Positions 22,801 to 35,300 of a stretch of DNA of 64,000 bases are shown here, in pieces (the stretch's first letter is position 1; each line of letters opens with the position of its first letter). Made by a program: the position numbers and the translations under genes. Below the pieces are notes generated by a model. It worked only from the letters and a program-made list of their open reading frames with translations, ran no database searches and had not been told where the DNA came from. The DNA lies in the NCBI GenBank assembly GCA_012932865.1, contig SAXG01000017.1:558001-622000 (forward strand), written 5' to 3'. Source of the stretch: Amylostereum areolatum (Eukaryota; Basidiomycota; Agaricomycetes; Russulales; Stereaceae).

Positions 22801-25438
22801 AGCGCAGACCCTAGCGTTCCCGATCCTGCTAGTGTTGGTCAATCGCCACAAACTCCTGATATCTCGCTCCCTACTTCGCCATCTTCGACGCGGGCCTATG
22901 CAGGACCACATTTTGCGATCCCGGCTTCTGTCGTAAAAGCGCTCGATCTAGGTCTCTCCGGGCATTCCAATGGTCTATTCACGCCCGTCAATGGACTAGT
23001 CGATGGGACTCCGGCACCCTCGGAAGGTGGAAGCGAACCAATTGCTGGAACCACAACTCCAATCCCGATTGTTAACATGCCGCTGGACGAAGGGGTCGAA
23101 ACTGTCTCTGCTATGGGCGAAGCCTCCATACCGGACAATCGCATCGGTACTGCTGTTGCTTGGGCAGACGATCAGAAACAAAGCCCAGTCGCGCAAGATA
23201 CGGACGATCTCACTTCGACCGCGGTAGATGATGAAATTGTTCTGTCCTCTACCGTGTCACTTGATGGTCATCCCAATCTCGCTGAGAAAAGTGATGTAGC
23301 AGAAAGCCAGCAGTTCCAACTTCCTATCCACGATGAACATCCATACACAGTTCCGCCTCCTGCGCTGGTTGACCTCGCTGCCGACGGTCTCTACGACGAT
23401 CTGTCCCTTTCCTATCCGGAGTCTGGGGAGGAATCACCGCAACACCCGCCTTCTGCAATGGAAGGCGACCGGGAAATGGACCAAGGCTCCGACGAGGACG
23501 CTGACGGTGAAATCGATCCCGACTATGTTCCCACTTCCGAAAGGGAAACGCAATCGACAGAGGTTGACCCCTTCACATTGATGGGTAATGACAGCACGGT
23601 TGCTCCAGGCGCCGTTGAGAATGATGAGCCGAGTTCTTCTGAGTCAACGTCTAACTCGGATACCGGGGAGTCCTTCATGTAGGTTTTTTTTGGCAAGTGA
23701 AGGTTTCCGCATTACTGAATTTTTTGTCAGTTTGAAGCCTGTCCAGTCCGACCTCCAAAGTCATGTCCCGTCGGAAAATGGTCGTGCCCGCTCGCCGCAG
23801 CAACCGACAGATTCCGCACCTGCACACCCCGAGGCAGCACACGCTTTTCAAGATTCCATTCCAGATACGTCGAGCTCCAACCCCGTTGCAGCGGCGGCGA
23901 TGATGGAACCCCCCTCCGTGGAAGCCCCCCTTTTGTCTCCCATAGACGAAGCCGCGGACGCAACTGCCCCTCCGAAACAGCTGAAGCGCAAGCGACCTTC
24001 CCCTGCTGGTTCCTCATCTCGCCTTACACGCTCGAAATCCAAGGGCGAACATGCATCAGAGTCATCCCAAAGCGGAAGTTCACGTAGAAGGAATGGGAGG
24101 GCTGCGACCCAAATGAAGCTCGAGAACGGCAAACTGGAAGGGAACTCCCCGGAAGAACCAAGCGACGACGAGCCCTCTCAGAGTTCGGCATCGAGTGTAG
24201 CTCGACGTTTGTTAGCACCCACCTCTCGGACGGGGTCCGTCGCATCTACCGCCTCGACAGACAGCGCTCCAGCAACTCAAGTGGAAAGTCGACATTCTCC
24301 TGACGCTCAACCTCCTCTAATCCACACCCATACCCATGCGTTCATACACCATCACCATGGTCGTCCGCCGGCGCCGGCGCCACCGCCCCCTGCTCGGAAG
24401 GCGTCTCGATCCAAGACGCCTGCTTTATCAAGGGCAGCGTCTGTGGATACACAGGGATCGGCTACAACATCCACAAATTCGCAACGACCTTCACCAGTGG
24501 AGCGGCTCCCGAGCATGAACTCTCCTGTCACTCGATCTAACTGTCGGTTCCATAAAATCAGTCTTCCCCGTGAGGAGGGCGGCCCCCGTCTCTCGTTCAT
24601 TGTCCCCGGATGCTCGCTTGGGGATGGAGAGCTGATGAATGACGAGGAGATTGTGGACCACGGTTTCGCTACGATCGAAGATCATGGGCGTATGATACCT
24701 GACATTGAATCCTTGGAGTTCAACCCCTACATGGTCGGGGTTCTTCGCCAGCTTGTTGGGGTTGACCTTCTCCGCGAACAGGAGGTATTCTATCTTCCTA
24801 ACCCCGGAGAAGAGCTGCCCAAGAAGAGGAGGAAGAAGAAGAAAAGTCGAAAGTCCGTCGTGGAAAAGGTCAAGGCATTCCATCGCCAGTCTGCATCCCA
24901 AGATGTCCGCGCCCCAGGTTCTTCTCGTGTCTCGGAACTTTCCCGACGTTCGAACACTCCATCCTCTTCCTCGGCTAGTCGTTCGGTCGGCGACTCTGCT
25001 TCTGTTGCGGGGAGTTCGTACAAGATGGAGGACTCGATCACAGGCAGTGACGAAGACGCAAGCGACGTTGACGAGCCGCGCACCAAGCGACGCAAGCTTT
25101 CGCCTGTCTCCCACGGCGAGGCTCCCTCACCTGCACCCGTCTCGGTGGGCGGCGAGCTCGCCCAAGAGCCCAGTAACAAACCATCGCAACTGCGCAGGAG
25201 CAGGCGGAAAGCATTAAATCCCGACGCGGCCGCGTACAAACCAACCAAGGATGAAAGTGCCGACGAGGATGCCGACGATGACATTGGCCCGTCAAGCAGG
25301 AAGGGCAAAGCTCGAAAATCCACGAAACGCAGTCGGACTGTCGAGGATGATGCTGGAGATGTCCCCAAGCCGAAGAAGTCGAGGCTGCGCAAGAGCATTT
25401 CTGTTTCCGTTACGGCTCGATCTGTGAATGCGGACTGA
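19866..25438 (+). CDS. Very long acidic low-complexity protein of unknown function
   Basis: Roughly 1,750 residues from about five exons (19866-20912, 20963-22210, 22258-22517, 22582-23681, 23730-25438). The start MTKNWHSPTIPAVPNP at 19866 is preferred over the in-frame ATG at 19749. A short conserved-looking block, YNPYDKFTQPQFDAWIGDIT, sits near the N terminus, followed by Asp/Glu runs and hundreds of residues of disordered acidic sequence. The C-terminal third is different: Ser/Arg/Lys-rich with many likely nuclear signals, and a compact segment (SLPREEGGPRLSFIVPGCSL, DIESLEFNPYMVGVLRQLVG, EVFYLPNPGEELPKKRRKKK) that looks folded. I cannot assign a function; a chromatin or chaperone role would be a guess. 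A run of seven C at 22310-22316 breaks the frame between LPNAP and PDVFELAVDD. Confidence 0.75.
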
Positions 25439-26532
25439 GCTTTCTTTTTGTTCATGTTCTTGTGGAGGACTGTTCTACTTCCTCGTATATCACCTACTGA
25501 TATTGATATGTTATACGCATTCTGTACTCACCTTACTGTTTCTACTACGAAGATAAAGAGCCAGGTTCCAACCTGACCCCATGTCCGAGAAGACCGAGGT
25601 CGCCGATGTGTCCGAGGAAGGCCCATTATGGCAAGAAAGAAGGAGTTGCTTTGTTCAACGCACTCGGTCCACGGTGGACCAACATAAACATTGTCAAGAG
25701 AACTCTGCTGACGTGTTTTCGGCCCTCTATGATTTGCATAGGTATTCGATATTTCCCTACATAACACGCTAGCATACTCCCGCAAGGACCAAACCCAAGC
25801 TAAAAACACCAGCGTTCTTCTACTCCGCCACTTCGCAGTCACACAAGCGACGATAGGACCGGATTGTCCGTACTTTCAACCCAACTCGCCGTTGGACACA
25901 TATAGTCACCTCTTAATGCGAGGTTCCCGCTTTCAGGACGCAGGCACGGCCCCCTATGCCAATTATCTCCGACTACGGCGTAACTTGGCGCTTTACTCGT
26001 CTGGTGAGCATTCTCAACGTCTAGCCACAGACTGGCTTCCTGCTCGATCCGTCTCCCAATGGCCTCGGTCACGAACAATTCGTCGACACAGCATGACGGA
26101 TTTGCTTCATTATTCGGGAACAAATCGCTCAAATTGGATGTATATCTTCATCTGAAGTGTCAGCCCACTTTTCAAGGCCGTCTCGGGCACCTTTGCAGGT
26201 ATAGAGCTTCCACTTTGAAGTAGCCCTCGTCATATAACCGTCAGCAGTGGTCCATGCGCCATGCCATAGGGCTCGGACGTCGGGCACCCACTCAGGCGTT
26301 ACATCGCAATTTACCGGATGAAACTGGAGGATCCCTCCTCGCGCCGACTTCGGAATGTTCACTATCACTCCCTCAAAGCTCGGCGATACTTTCGGATGAA
26401 GGCGTCGCAGCTCTATTTACCCTTCCTTTTAACCCCCATCTACGCACCTGGTCCGGCGAACGAGATCTCTACCCTGATTCCCCACCCACGCGCGTCACCC
26501 TCCCCCCTCTCATCTATTTCCCCGCTGTCGTC
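25439..26532. other. Intergenic, no supported gene
   Basis: About 1.1 kb between two plus-strand genes. Minus-strand frames at 25839-26132 and 26129-26368 are open but show no motif I recognise; I treat them as unsupported. The last 150 nt are probably the 5' UTR and promoter of the TmpA-like gene. Confidence 0.5.
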
Positions 26533-28731
26533 ATGTTCAAGTTGACCTTCGTCAAGGACCTCGAGCGTGGAACGTCAGAGGTCGTCATTCCAGACACGCC
26601 TCCTACGAAGCATTCCCCAATGGTTGTACAAAGGCCTGATGCCGCGAGGGTGACGACGGTCCGGGGACTCTCCTTTCATCATCCCCCCTCCAAAGCGGCC
26701 AAGAAACGCACATCCCGGCGGATACAATTCTCGCTCTGGTTCAACACCTACCGGTACGCCTGTTGCCGTTCAGATCTGTTCTGGTACTGAGAACGCGCAC
26801 TTGCAGCAAATTCTTCACGTTCGTCGTGACCCTTAACGCCATCGGTCTGCTCCTCGCTGCTATTGACAAGTGGCACTACGCAAGACATTATACGGGCGCG
26901 TTAGTGCTCGGCAACCTTCTCACCGCCATCCTGATGCGGAATGAACTCTTCGGCCGGGTTCTTTACCTCCTTGTCAACTTCCTTTTCGCCAAGGTCAGTC
27001 AGCCCTGCCCCAGATAATATTGCGGCATTCCTAACGTCCCTTCGCAGTGGACGCCATTGTGGTTCCGTCTCGGCTGCACTTCCGTACTGCAACACCTAGG
27101 CGGCATACACTCTGGCTGCGCAGTCTCAGGATTTGCGTGGCTCATCTTCCGCGTCACCCTCATCTTCATCAAGCACAAGGATAATCACGACGCGGTGCTG
27201 GTCATGGGTGTCATCACGAACCTTGCCGTCTCAATCAGCATATTGAGTGCCTTTCCTTGGGTGAGGAGCGAACATCACAAGTACGTGTATGCTGGTCTCT
27301 GGGAAAAGGACAGTCGTGCTTACGAATATTTTTGACAGTGTTTTTGAAAGGCATCATCGGTTCATAGGGTGGTGAGTGCCCAGTGTTGATTCTTAAGGGA
27401 GGTGTTTATCGTCAACGTTATGCCGTTGTCACTAGGTTTGGGCTTCTTTCCAGTACGCTTTCTTTCTTTACCTCGCGAGCGAACCTGTCTCATCCTCGTT
27501 GGCGACATGCAGCATGGGTATTCGTCGTCCTCGGAGACAGTTACAACCTGGAGACGCATTCATGGAATCCTGACGGAACTGTTATCCTTCGACAACAAGA
27601 CTTTTGGTTCGCTTTCGGCATGACCGTTTTGTACGTCTTTCCTTTCCCAGGACTCTGCACCGTTCCACTGAGCCTATCTGGTATAGCATCATGATCCCCT
27701 GGTTCACCGTGCGAGAGGTCAAGGTCGAGATAGAAGTGGTCAGCGAATCTTCTCTCGTGCCCGTGCGTCTGTGAACAGTGATTGATGCAGCGCGAACGCA
27801 GCCTTCACCCAAGGTAGCGATCATTCGCTTTGAACGCGGTATGCAACAGGGCTTGCTCGCACGCATCTCCCGGTCGTCTGTGCTAGAGTACCATGCATTC
27901 GGGATCGTCTCGTGAGCCATCAGATCCCCCCTCTGATCAACGTGCTTACGTCCGTGACAGCGAGGGGGCCCATGCCCAGTATCACTACCTCATCTGCGGC
28001 GTCCAAGGCGACTTTACGCGGGGACTTGTCCAGGACCCGCCGACTCATTTATGGACCCGCCAATTGAAGGCAAAACCCTATTCAATCTTCACACCGTGAT
28101 CAATGACTGACCGAGGACCCAGTTCGCCGGCGTGTCCCATACCTCCACGCTGTACCGCAGAGGCATACGAATATGCACTGGAACGGGCGTGGGTGCAGCC
28201 CTGTCAACGTGTATCCAGGCAAATGTTCAACCTGTCCCCTCCTTTACGCCCCCCCTGACCACTCTCACACCAGAACCCGAGCTGGTGCGCATGGCGATCC
28301 CGACTTGGGGGCGCTTTGAGCTGAAGATTGCCTGCCACAGGTATCTTATTTGGATCGGGTCGGACCAGGCGAACACCTTCGGGCCCACCATCTCGGATAT
28401 GATCCATCGCAACATTGAGCCCGGCCGGATGACTCTTTGGGATTCGAAGGAGCGAGGTTCGTACGCCACCCTGTTTGTATTTCGGATGGAGGGCCTGATA
28501 CGCAGCGTGCTGCAGGCGGAAGACCAGACATGATGAAGCTCGTCCGGGAGGCATACACCTCGTGGCGAGCCGAGGTCGTGTTCATCACGTCCAATTATTT
28601 GGGAAACCAAGAGCTTATGGAGGGATGCAAACAGGAGGGGATACCCGCTTTCGTTCGTCGTCTTTCCTTTCTTTAAAAGATGCGAGGCTAAGGATAGACA
28701 TGGTGGACAGGGCACGCTTTGGGATTTCTGA
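26533..28731 (+). CDS. TmpA-like integral membrane reductase
   Basis: Resembles the fungal TmpA group: an N-terminal multi-spanning membrane part and a cytosolic ferredoxin-reductase-like part. The start MFKLTFVKDLERGTSEVVIP leads to several membrane segments (KFFTFVVTLNAIGLLLAA; GALVLGNLLTAILMR; CAVSGFAWLIFRVTLIFI; AVLVMGVITNLAVSISILSA; TWVFVVLGDSY; FIMIPWFTVREV). The soluble half has PSPKVAIIRFERGMQQGLLA, a Gly-rich nucleotide-type loop GTGVGAALST, then YLIWIGSDQANTFGPTISDM and EVVFITSNYLGNQ, ending AFGTLWDF at 28731. About ten introns; the one at 28070-28122 has a GC donor. All joins I traced are in frame. TmpA in Aspergillus has a role in asexual development; transferring that here is inference. 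Confidence 0.75.
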
Positions 28732-28988
28732 ATTGCACGAAGCCATCGTGGAACCGGGAGACCAATGGAATGGCTGTACTCTACCGACACCAGATTCGAC
28801 GTTAGTTACCTGTCTGTATTCAAGCGAACGTCTCCTTAATCAAACAAGAGCGGGGGAGCAAGGATGTCCATTATTTACCTGTGATATAACGGATAACGCG
28901 TGCAGTTAAGCGGTCGCGTGAGCCGGCCGTACCAAACGTCGAGACGGACGTGCGTCATTCAAGGAAGAGCACCGCTCTGCATGTGCCC

Positions 28989-29960
28989 TTATACGAATAT
29001 GTTGTCACGATACCATTTTAGTTCTGAGTAGTGTCGTGAGGAAGAGAGAGAAATGAAGAGGGAATAACGCACCTCGAACAGAACCGCGGATGTCGTCAAG
29101 GGCACTGGGAGAGCGAGTCAGCGGAGGAAGAAGGAGGGTAGGGAAAGGCTGGATATACCGATGGTTGCTCTCAGACTTGGGGAACTGTTTCTGAGGATAC
29201 CATCGTCTGTGAAGCTCCTGAGGGCGGGACGGATGAACAAAGGAAAAGTAAGCTATAGTTGTCTTCGTACCTTTATGGTGGATACGTCTTCCCATCGCGG
29301 TCAGCCACAAGTAGGAGACGGTCGCCAACGAAACGTACCAACGATCCTGAATAGACCGTCAGTGAATTGTTGGGGAAATGAAGAAGGGGTACGATACCTA
29401 TAGTGTAGCCAGTCTGTTATGGACGGCATGTGCGCGGACAGAAAGGAACGATCGGCGTGGACGGAGTTACCAGCCAAGATGCCAACGCCGCGCCCGGGGA
29501 TGCGGGACTGGATATATTTGAGGACTTCGGACTCGACGTGGGCATGAGAGTGAGGGGAGTCGAGGCAAGCCTGCGTCAGTCCTGTCTGGCAAGGTCGGTC
29601 ACGAGGCTACTGACGACCGGGGGTGAAGAGCAAAGAACGTACCGTCCATGTTGTTTTACGACCACTCGTTCATGCTGCGGGTTGGGTCAGAGCGACAGGA
29701 AGAAGATGCGGAGAGAAAGACGTGCTTGTCAAGGGAGTGCTTGTCGGTGTTACGACGAATTCGATGCCGTCGTCGACCAAGTCAAGGTCCCCGTTGGTGA
29801 TCAGCACCTGGAGAGGGGGCGCGATGAGCGCGCGCAGGAAGACAAAGAGGACAAGAGAGCAAGCACAGCATTCGAGAGCGTTGCGGAGAGAGCCGGTCAT
29901 CTCGCAATATCCGACGTTGCCATCGGAAAGGAGAGGGATTTGGTTGGCGGACGGTTTCAT
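28989..29960 (-). CDS. REX2: Oligoribonuclease (REX2/REXO2 family), 5' half damaged
   Basis: DEDD-family 3'-5' exonuclease that degrades very short RNAs, usually mitochondrial. The second half is intact: QTGLTQACLDSPHSHAHVES, IPGRGVGILAGNSVHADRSF, TDWLHYR, then IV plus a 17-nt micro-exon giving DVSTIK, then ELHRRWYPQKQFPKSESNHR, ALDDIRG and the C terminus ELKWYRDNIFV with stop at 28989. The first half is not: around 29910 the frame reads GYCEMTG where the family has the first catalytic Asp before C-E-M-T-G, about 13 conserved residues before VLITNGDLDLVDDG are missing, and frame breaks plus a stop occur near 29750 and 29680. Either an assembly problem or a true pseudogene. The start at 29960 is tentative. 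Confidence 0.72.
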
Positions 29961-31302
29961 CGAGTTTCGGCGGAGGGTGAGAAGGGACTTTTCTGTAGCG
30001 AGGAGGCGAGCGAGGAACGGTGTGAACAAGGCTAACAAATCAAGGCTCTCGCGGACGGAAAAAGCTTTTGGATATCCTCTCACGTATGCTACCGATCACA
30101 CGTTCTCGCTGTGTGCACGACTCTCCAAATCTTGGCGGTCAGAGCTGTTGCAACGACGCTGATGCGATACATGGACGTAGGGACTTAGCATGAATTATCA
30201 CTGATTCATTCGATAGTGAAGAGGTAGTTCTACGTCATACGTGACTGAGCTTTCTATGTTATTCTAGTGGGCCCGACACGGACTGTGTCTTTGCAAGTTG
30301 CTACAACCTTGCCTGAATGAGGTGACGGGGACACGGTTCATCGGCTTTTTTTCCCTCAATGTGGTGGCTTCTGTTTCCTCACCATCTCCCCCATGAGCCG
30401 CTGATTCTACGCCAGGCATGCTACACTCTTTGCTTATTAGCTAGTCATCTGAGATAGCAGACGAGGCAAGCAAATGAAGCATAACCAGGAGGCAGACGAT
30501 CCCGCGTGATAGATACAAAAGCCTTGAATGACGAACCGATGGTCTCAGTCGCGAGAGAGCTGGGGCGTCCAAAAGCTAGTTTCCGTCCAGCGAGAACTGA
30601 TTTGATGGACCTATACCGGACTGTCTTCTGAGTAGGTCAGCCACGGAGACTAGATGGACAGGCGAAGCGACAAGGGAACATGGGCTACGACGACGACGAC
30701 GTGCCACTGTGCCACTGAGGGGGAACAAACGACGTTGCGGGAAGACGGGCCGAGTTACGCGGGCGGTTGAGGGCTCTGTAACACCCTCAGCGCCTCAGCC
30801 TCTGTTGTTGGCTTGTTGGCTTGTTTCTCTGCCTTGCTTTGTCTCGAACAACCGAAGCGACTGAACAGAACAGAACGGCGCGAGTCACGATGGCCGCTTG
30901 GACCTGCAGTCTTCGGTTCAAGGTTGTTTGTTAGCCCGTCGTGTCGCCCTGGACCGGTCTCGCCAGACGCCAACACCGCCTTGCTTTCTTTCTTCTGGTC
31001 CCCGGATCGCCTCGAGGCTGCCCGCGGTTGATGCATTGATGATTGTCGCCATTCGCCATTCACATTCACGATCAATCGAGGAACAAGGACAACCGACATG
31101 GGCGCCGGAGCGGACGTGCTGACAATAGAATCCGATTGAAACCTATCGGCCAATTGACGTCCATTCTCGACCCTTCGCCTTGTTGTTTTTTTATCATCTC
31201 GCTTCTTTCGTCCCACGAGGTCGAACACGAGGGGGAGCCCAGCCAACAATTGTTCATTCCTTCGACGCTTTGCCACTCTCTTCAGCTCATCTCTCCTCCT
31301 CC
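29961..31302. other. Intergenic region between divergent genes
   Basis: About 1.3 kb between the oligoribonuclease (minus) and the gene at 31373 (plus). It includes an open minus-strand frame of 191 codons (30755-31330), rich in Arg and Lys, which I regard as chance. A GAC-type trinucleotide run lies near 30689-30701. No RNA gene was recognised. Confidence 0.5.
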
Positions 31303-31308
31303 TATAAA
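31303..31308 (+). promoter_or_regulatory. Possible TATA box
   Basis: TATAAA in a CT-rich tract, 65-70 nt upstream of the ATG at 31373. Confidence 0.4.
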
Positions 31309-31331
31309 TCCTCCCCCGTCTCCTCCCCACA

Positions 31332-31442
31332 ATGGACCCACCAACCCCAGCTCAAGCTCCAAGTTCCATACAATGGCCTCCCACTTCTCCTCGGACCCGC
31401 TCGACATGTCCTCCTTCGCCTCCACGTCCTTCGCAGACGTGA
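31332..31442 (+). promoter_or_regulatory. Upstream ORF overlapping the next gene's start
   Basis: A 37-codon frame (MDPPTPAQAPSS..., stop at 31440-31442) begins 41 nt before the main ATG at 31373 and overlaps it in another frame. Both ATGs have similar CAATGG contexts. If the transcript starts upstream, this would repress the main frame. Confidence 0.4.
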
Positions 31443-32063
31443 GCTTCCCCGACCCATCCCTCGTCTACACCCAGGAAGAAATCGAGGAACTCGCTGCCCT
31501 CCTCGAAGCCACCAACTCCCCGATGCACCCCGAGACCATCCAGCGCGCCGTAGAGGCCAACCCCGATCTCCGCTGCTTCCGTACGTACCACTTCGACCGC
31601 CACTCCCGATCAATCGATCTGACTTTTCCCTGCCCCAGCGTCCGAGCCCGCCCCGCCGCGCCCGTACGATCCCTCGGTGTTCTCGCCCACCGAAGAATGC
31701 TACCCCTTCCGCCGCCCCACCTTCGAAGAAATATTCCCGCCACAGCCGGTCCGGACGTCCCTCGACTTTGACTTCACCATCGACCTCGAGGCCCTCGGCC
31801 TCACCGAAATCCCGACAGAGCTCCCCGAGCTCACGCCCGACCTCCAGGCCCAGCTCGACGAGCTCGTCGCGCTCATGGACGAGTATGATCGAAAATGGCC
31901 CCTCACCGGCACCGTGCGTCCATCCCGTCCCATTCCTCCATCCCTGCTGAGGCGATGTTGATTGCAGGCCACATATTCCCCCGCACCTTCACCACCGAGC
32001 TCTGACTCTGACGCATCGTCAGATCCAGGCTCACCCGCTTCTCCTGCATCCTCTTGGGCGTAG
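31373..32063 (+). CDS. Small acidic protein of unknown function
   Basis: Three exons (31373 to about 31581, 31640-31914, 31968-32063), about 190 residues. Starts MASHFSSDPLDMSSFASTSF; a helical acidic segment YTQEEIEELAALLEATNSPM follows. The second exon has PTEECYPFRRPTFEEIFPP, a Leu/Glu-rich helix ending LDELVALMDEYDRKWPL, and the third a Ser/Pro/Asp-rich tail ending ASSWA. Strong C-ending codon bias and clean splice joins support a real gene. No domain recognised. A CT-rich leader, a TATA element and an overlapping upstream ORF precede it. Confidence 0.65.
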
Positions 32064-32309
32064 TCCCCCCCTTCTGCTTTGTTGCCTGTACTATACACAA
32101 GTAAACTCACACCGCATACCCATCCCGTCGCCTTCACCTTTGACGCAGTGTACACCATTTCGACTTCCGTCACGCACACCACCCCATGCCACTTATGAAC
32201 ATGCACTCCTGTACCCAGATTGGCCTACAGACATATGAACGAACGTCCGATAATTATATTCTACTCCGATCGAAACAACACATGAGCATACACGCAGAAG
32301 CACCCTTCG

Positions 32310-35300
32310 TCAACGCTGAATGGCCCACTCATCCCTCGCCGGGTCCCCGGCCAAGGGGAAAAGACCCTGCCCTTCGCCCTGCTGCCCCACCGCTGCGTTC
32401 ACCGCACCCGCACCCGCCACCCCATTACCCCCCTGTCTCGCCGCCTCCTCACGCCTCAGCCTCTCCACCCACCTTCCCCTCACGTACAGCAACACCGACA
32501 CGACCAGACACAGACCCACCAGCAGCATCGTTTCCGTAAACTCGCCTTCGTCCTTCGCCGCGTTCTCTGTTTCCACCACGAAGCGATGCGTCGAAAAAGT
32601 CTTCCGGACCCATGTCGCCGTCGCGGTCGAGCTCGGCTTGACGGCGGTCGTGGGCCCACTGTTGATTACGCGTTAGACAGTGAACACATGGGAGAGGCAG
32701 ACTGAGGATACCTGAACAGGGTCATCGTCGTCGGAGAGGGCGTCTCCGCGCATGCGTGTGTTGAACTGTTCTCGCGCCTTGCCCATGTACCATGCCCCGT
32801 CTTCTCCATTGCCGTCGCTATACTCCTCGGCTCCACCCTGGCCGCCTTTACCACCGTCATCCAACTCTCCACGGGGCGGTGCTTCCCCATATAGTGAAGC
32901 GTCTGTCCCACACGAGCTCGTGAGGACGATGATGTGAACGATAAGAGGGAGAAAGACGCACAGGCTTCGTTGTAGTCTTCTTCTGAGGTCAAGCTCAATC
33001 CCCCTGTACCTCCGAGGATCGTATGCCAGATACTGCGCGCATACAAGCGAAGTAGGGAGAGCATCACGGGGAGATACGCCTCGGGGTTAGTCTCTAGCGC
33101 TATATCGTAATGCCTCTTTGCGAGATGGAAGTCCTACTCGTCCACCGATCAGCTCTCGTTCAACTGTTTCAATACATATGCCAAAAGACTCACCTGAGGA
33201 ACACCCAGTCCGTTCTCATACATCCATCCTAAACTCCACATCGCCAACGCGCTCAGCTGCGTGTCCGCCGCGGACTGGTAGTACCCCGCCGCCTTCTCCC
33301 AACGCAGGCTCTCTTCCTCGTCTGGCACACCCAGCCCGTGGTAGTAGTAATCGCCCACCTTGACGAGCGCGTCGACATTGTGTTGCGCCGCCGACCGCGT
33401 CCACTGCGTGAGAGCGAGGCGCGCGGTGTCGTTCGAAGGCAAGAAGGGCGTGAAGCGGGTGTTGCGCAAAATGCTTTTGTCTGCCGCGCCCGTTAGCTCG
33501 TGCGGCGTCCTCGAATGCGGGAAAACGTACCTTGGTCGAGCACGTATGCCAGGTTATTTTGCGCGATCTCTTGCCCGCGTTCCGCCGCGATCCACCATTT
33601 GAGCATCGCCTGTTCGCGTCCCGCGTCCGTGCCCGTCTCCCACGCGGCGTCGCCCTCCCGCAACGGGTCCCAGTCCCACGAGCCCCGCTCAGCGACAACT
33701 TTGAAGAACGACGCGGCGACCGAGCACGCGCTGGCCCTCAACCCCGGGGGCGCCGTCTTTCGCTGATTTGAGTGGATCCGCGCGAGGTAGTAGTACGCTT
33801 CGAAGGGTGAGCCGTGACGCTGCGCTGCCTCGAAGTAGGCTGTCGCCAGCTTTAGATCCCCTTTCTCTGCATTCAATGGTTAACCTCGACGATGTCTGCG
33901 GAGCATAAGGAGGAACAGTCGTACCGTAGTAGTACTTTCCCAGGTTCACCTGCGCCTCCGCAAGCTCCTGCCCAGCGGCCAAGTTGAAATAGTGCAGCGC
34001 CTTCTTCATGTCTATTTTGTTGTCCACCAATCTGTCGCGCCATATGATTCCAAGACCGTTGTTGCACTCCTTGTCGCCGTACTCCGCGCCACGCTCGAAC
34101 CACATCCGCGCCATCCTCGCATCCTGGCGCACACCTTCGCCACGGAGGTACATGCGTCCCAGATACCCGGCTGCTGGAGCCGAGTACCCCACGGGTCCCG
34201 AGGCGTCGTCACGTCGTCCCGCCGCAGGCCAGGAGAGCGGATCGACGGGGTCGGATGGCCACACTTGTCGGGCTATCCCCAGGAAGTAGTAGCGGGCACG
34301 TTCAAAGTCTTGAACTACGCGTCCAACACCGTCTCCGCCCGAAGCAATCCCGCCGGGGGCATGATAGATGCTTCCAGCGTAGTATATCTTGCCTAGGCGG
34401 AAGGCAAAGTCGGTTTCGCCACGATCGGCGTTGAACTGCGAGAGACGTGAGCATGATCCTGAGGAGTGTCAACGGAGAGAACGGAACGTACCACATAATA
34501 TTCCAGGATATCCTCCCATGTTTCCCCCGCCAAACGTGCACGAGCAGCTTTGATCGCCGGACGGAGTATATTGAAACCTGTGGATGCCACGCTGGCACCA
34601 GGACCATACACACCGCCGTCTAGATCGGAGAGGCGACTCGGAGTCAATGGAAGTGTCCTCCCGCCGCGTGGTCCAGATAGAAACTTGGCCATAGCTGAAA
34701 TGTAACCATGAGCATATACGCTGTGATATGAGGGGGTAAAGGGCTTACCTTGCTCGGCAGCAGCTTCATACCACTGCACCGCATGATCACACGATTCTGC
34801 GACCCCAATACCCGACCAGTAACGGTATCCTAGAGCCATCTGAGCACCCTTGTCACCGCCATGAGCAGCAAATGTATAGTAGAGCTGAGCCTTGGCTTGG
34901 TCTACTGGGACGACGTTATGGTAGCCCGTTGCGTGCAAGAACGCGAGAACACTTTGTGAGGTAGCATTTCCGGTTTCCAGAGCGTGGGCGGTGAACAACT
35001 TGTATGCCAACGCAGGGTCGGCGACAAAATGCTGAGTCGGAGGCATCTGCATCGAACAATTAGAACGAAAAGGAGAAGCACATCTAGAATGGACACGCAC
35101 CAGAGACAATTTGGCCAGGGTGAAAAGCGCATCGTCGTGCCCTAGTTCTGCTGCGTGGTGCAGGAGGTCCAGTGTTTTGATCGCACGTCCTCGTAGATCT
35201 TCATCACGTCTGCGACGTCCACCGAAGCCGTCTTGAGTCACCCGGGAAGTAAGGAAACGAGGCAGCCATGACTGGTTTTGCAACTTGTATGCGATGCGGA

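Noticed and set aside
25839..26368. Minus-strand frames of about 80-97 codons upstream of the TmpA-like gene
   Set aside because: No recognisable domain, no promoter or splice context; likely chance.
30755..31330. 191-codon minus-strand ORF, Arg/Lys-rich
   Set aside because: Antisense to the promoter and leader of the gene at 31373; composition is what CT-rich sequence gives when read backwards, and no motif or splice structure supports it.
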